Of a stretch of DNA of 64,000 nucleotides, positions 62,229 to 64,000 are shown piece after piece; position 1 is the first letter of the stretch; every line of letters begins with the position of its first letter. The notes under the pieces were generated by a model, which was given only the letters and a program-made list of their open reading frames with translations, had not been told where the DNA came from and did not search any database. The position numbers and the translations under genes were made by a program. This DNA comes from JAVVHH01 sp965199585 (GTDB lineage: Bacteria; Pseudomonadota; Alphaproteobacteria; Acetobacterales; Acetobacteraceae): NCBI GenBank assembly GCA_965199585.1, contig CBDASI010000002.1, positions 1,550,001 through 1,614,000 on the forward strand. The letters run 5' to 3'.

Positions 62229-62933
62229 TTACATCGAGATTTCCCGGGAGAGTTCCCGGGCGCCGAAGATGGCGCTGCCGACGCGGACATGGGTGGCGCC
62301 GTGTCGGATGGCGGTCTCGTAATCGCCGGACATGCCCATCGACAGCACGTCGAGCCCGTTGCGGCGCGCGCAGTCGGCGAGCCAGGCGAAATGCGGCGCC
62401 GGGTCGGAGTCGGCAGGCGGGATGCACATCAGGCCGGTGAGCGCGTCGCCGAGGCGGGCGCGGGCGGTCGCGACGAAATCGTCGGCATCGGCGCGCGCGA
62501 TGCCGGCTTTTTGCGGCTCGTCGCCAACGTTGACCTGGATGAGGATCTTCGGCGCACGGCCTTCGGCTTGGATCGCCGCAGCGAGAGCGTCGAGCAGGCG
62601 GGGGCGGTCGAGGCTCTCGATGACGTCGGCGAGGCGGACGGCGTCGCGGGCCTTGTTGGTTTGCAGCGCGCCGATCAGATGCAGGCGTAGCGCCGGGTCG
62701 GCGGCGCGCAGGTCGGGGAACTTGCCGGCGGCTTCCTGCACGCGGTTCTCGCCGAACAGGTGTTGGCCGCACGCCATGACGTCGCGGATCGCGGCGGCAT
62801 CATGGGTCTTGGAGACGGCGATCAGGGCGACCGCGGCCGGGTCTCGCCCGGCGGCGGCGGCGGCGGCGGCGATGCGGCGTTGGACCGTGGCGAGGCGTTC
62901 GGCGAGGGTCGCTTCAGGATGGGGAGACAGCAT
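62229..62933 (-). CDS. YggS-family PLP homeostasis protein
   Basis: 234 residues. The PLP lysine is in VALIAVSKTHDAAAI; FGENRVQEAAGKFPDL, LHLIGALQTNKARDAVRLADVIESLD and LSMGMSGDYETAIRHGATHVRVGSAIFG are the family blocks. It balances the PLP pool and affects amino acid metabolism. The ATG complement is at 62931-62933, overlapping by two bases the ATG of the plus-strand neighbour. Confidence 0.92.
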   Translation of the reverse strand: MLSPHPEATLAERLATVQRRIAAAAAAAGRDPAAVALIAVSKTHDAAAIRDVMACGQHLFGENRVQEAAGKFPDLRAADPALRLHLIGALQTNKARDAVRLADVIESLDRPRLLDALAAAIQAEGRAPKILIQVNVGDEPQKAGIARADADDFVATARARLGDALTGLMCIPPADSDPAPHFAWLADCARRNGLDVLSMGMSGDYETAIRHGATHVRVGSAIFGARELSREISM

Positions 62934-63486
62934 GGATCATAGGCTTGTCGCGTGGGGACGCGCGGTCAAGGCGCAGCGGCGATCACGTTGGCCGCCGCTG
63001 TGGTTGTTTACCGATGCCGGGCGGATGGGGAATGTGGCGGCAATGATACGGCGGTTGCCGACCGGACTGTGCGGCGTGGTGTTCCGGCATGACGGCGCGC
63101 TGGGGCGGGCGGGCTTGCTGCGGGAGGTTGCGGCCGTTTGTCGGATGCGGCGGCTGAGATTGGTGGTGGCGGGTGCGGGACCGGTGCCGGCCGGGGCGGG
63201 GCGGCATCTGCGCGAGGGGTTCGGCTCGCATGGGGCGACGAGCTCGGCGCATGGGCGGCCCGGGCTGGTGCGGGCGCAGCGTGCGGGCGTGGCGCTGGTG
63301 TTCGTCTCGCCGGCGTTCCCAACCGTCAGCCATCCGGGCGCGGCAACATTGGGTCCGGTCCGCTGGGGGCTGTTGACCCGGCAGGCCGGCGTGAGCGTCG
63401 CGGCGCTAGGTGGGATCGACGGTGCCTCGGTCCGCCGGCTGCCGCGCCGGGTCGCGGCTGTCGGCGCGATCGGCGCCTTGTGCTGA
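62932..63486 (+). CDS. Thiamine phosphate synthase (ThiE/TenI-like) protein
   Basis: 184 residues from ATG 62932. It carries the WLFTDAGRM start, a GHLREGFGSHG-like middle (RHLREGFGSHGATSSAHGRPGLVRA) and VFVSPAFPTVSHPGAATLGPVRWG, VAALGGIDGASVRRL near the end. The ThiE family joins HMP-PP and thiazole phosphate. Conserved phosphate-binding residues differ from ThiE, so the TenI-like or a decayed function is possible. Starts head to head with yggS, with overlapping start codons. Confidence 0.7.
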   Translation: MDHRLVAWGRAVKAQRRSRWPPLWLFTDAGRMGNVAAMIRRLPTGLCGVVFRHDGALGRAGLLREVAAVCRMRRLRLVVAGAGPVPAGAGRHLREGFGSHGATSSAHGRPGLVRAQRAGVALVFVSPAFPTVSHPGAATLGPVRWGLLTRQAGVSVAALGGIDGASVRRLPRRVAAVGAIGALC

Positions 63487-63685
63487 CCGCTGTTACCCGT
63501 CGGACACAGTGTTTCGCGATTGCCATGATTCGGCGCTGTTCACGATTGCGAGGTTACCAAAGGCGCGGCAATGTCTCGTCAGGTCTGGCTGACCCCGAGC
63601 CCTTGCTGCACCGTGCAGTGGTGGAGTGATGGGACGGGGCCTGGTAAATTGTCCGCCGAACATCGGCGTTTTTAAGGAGGGTTTT

Positions 63686-64000
63686 ATGCGTAAACTCCTG
63701 CTGGCCACCGTGGCCGGCCTGGGCACCTGGGGGGCGGTCGTGAGCGACGCCAGCGCCCAGAACGCCGTTCAGGCGCCGACGCAGAGCAACGCTAGCTACA
63801 CCACGTATCAGGGCGGCGCTGCGCTGCCGGCGGCTTCTGCGCCGTCGCCGGGCACCGTCGTGGTACGTTTGAACGGCCGCGTCCGTTTCTATGCGTATGC
63901 CGCGTTCGATGGTGACGCCTCCAACAGCAATGCTGCCGGCACGCTGCAGAACAAGCAGGACAAGTATGGCTTCGCCGAATACGGCCGCCTGTACCCGGGC
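63686..64000 (+). CDS. Porin-like outer-membrane protein, 5' end only
   Basis: The gene runs off the right edge. From ATG 63686 with AAGGAGG at 63674-63680, the first 105 residues give a signal peptide (MRKLLLATVAGLGTWGAVVSDASA) and a Gln/Asn/Thr-rich mature start with beta-strand-like VVVRLNGRVRFYAYAAFDG. This fits the trimeric general porins of Acetobacteraceae but the barrel is not visible. The 200 bases upstream hold no gene and probably its promoter. Confidence 0.7.
   Translation, partial: MRKLLLATVAGLGTWGAVVSDASAQNAVQAPTQSNASYTTYQGGAALPAASAPSPGTVVVRLNGRVRFYAYAAFDGDASNSNAAGTLQNKQDKYGFAEYGRLYPG

Overview
The window is very GC-rich, densely coded chromosomal DNA from an alphaproteobacterium. 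An rsmG-parA-parB operon, a divergent secB/Tim44-like pair, FtsK near LolA, DUF1127 and YcgN-type small proteins, a LOV-HWE histidine kinase and two PEP-CTERM proteins together suggest a non-acetic-acid member of the Acetobacteraceae (Rhodospirillales). That placement is inference from gene content, not a computed phylogeny. I see no rRNA, tRNA, CRISPR array, integrase, transposase or prophage block. No stretch longer than about 300 bases lacks a gene. The longest gaps are the roughly 220 bases upstream of the cold-shock gene and the roughly 200 bases before the porin at the right edge.

Layout. 1-6.9 kb: tail of a phosphonate-type ABC ATPase, a PEP-CTERM protein, a single-ORF EutB-EutC ethanolamine ammonia-lyase, a DUF1311 protein, a crotonase-fold protein, a DHA2 efflux pump and a quinone oxidoreductase. 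6.9-12 kb: ogt divergent from rsmG-parA-parB, then YqgE, a peroxiredoxin, a LysR regulator and a DUF1127 protein. 12-20 kb: Bcr/CflA-type exporter, ftsK, a class I glutamine amidotransferase, lolA, and a two-gene operon joining an MHS-type permease to a ModA-like binding protein. 19.5-22.7 kb: AaeBXA-like efflux operon, divergent from an acyl-CoA dehydrogenase / PIG-L deacetylase / glycosyltransferase cassette (22.7-25.4 kb). 25.4-34.2 kb: cold-shock protein, HerA-like ATPase, second PEP-CTERM protein, HpcH-type aldolase, DapA-family lyase, YcgN, a small stress-type run (DoxX-like, SDR, ferritin-like DUF892), a DUF3829-type protein and a YbjQ protein. 34.2-39.8 kb: thiolase divergent from an aminoglycoside-phosphotransferase-fold kinase plus acyl-CoA dehydrogenase pair, then glutamine-dependent nadE. 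39.7-46.9 kb: GGDEF protein, LOV histidine kinase, a frameshifted glutathionyl-hydroquinone reductase-like gene, an FAD amine oxidoreductase, a secreted repeat protein, and a cytochrome b / SuoX-fold molybdoenzyme pair. 46.9-53.7 kb: small HTH protein, cysK, secB, a phosphatase, Tim44-like protein, a solitary DPPY methyltransferase, and lutABC with a frameshift in lutB. 53.7-64 kb: a VOC/DoxX/DUF7002-like operon under a divergent LysR, an MRJP-family protein, a DEAD-box helicase, a second crotonase-fold protein, a Kef-type antiporter, yggS, a ThiE-like protein and the start of a porin.

How the parts fit. Most genes are housekeeping (segregation, division, lipoprotein and protein export, NAD and cysteine synthesis) mixed with catabolic modules (ethanolamine, lactate, acyl-CoA, possibly 4-hydroxy acids) and efflux systems. 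The points most worth a second look are: the EutBC fusion; a CTG start for nadE, supported by exact agreement of its catalytic residue numbers with the mycobacterial enzyme; a hairpin that buries the ribosome-binding site of the HpcH-type aldolase; the acyl-CoA dehydrogenase/PIG-L/glycosyltransferase cassette; the kinase-dehydrogenase pair resembling the 4-hydroxyacyl-CoA route; the LOV kinase beside a GGDEF protein; and three apparent frameshifts (lutB, the GST-like gene, the 5' end of the DHA2 pump), which are either genuine decay or assembly errors. I found no clearly new defence or mobile system.
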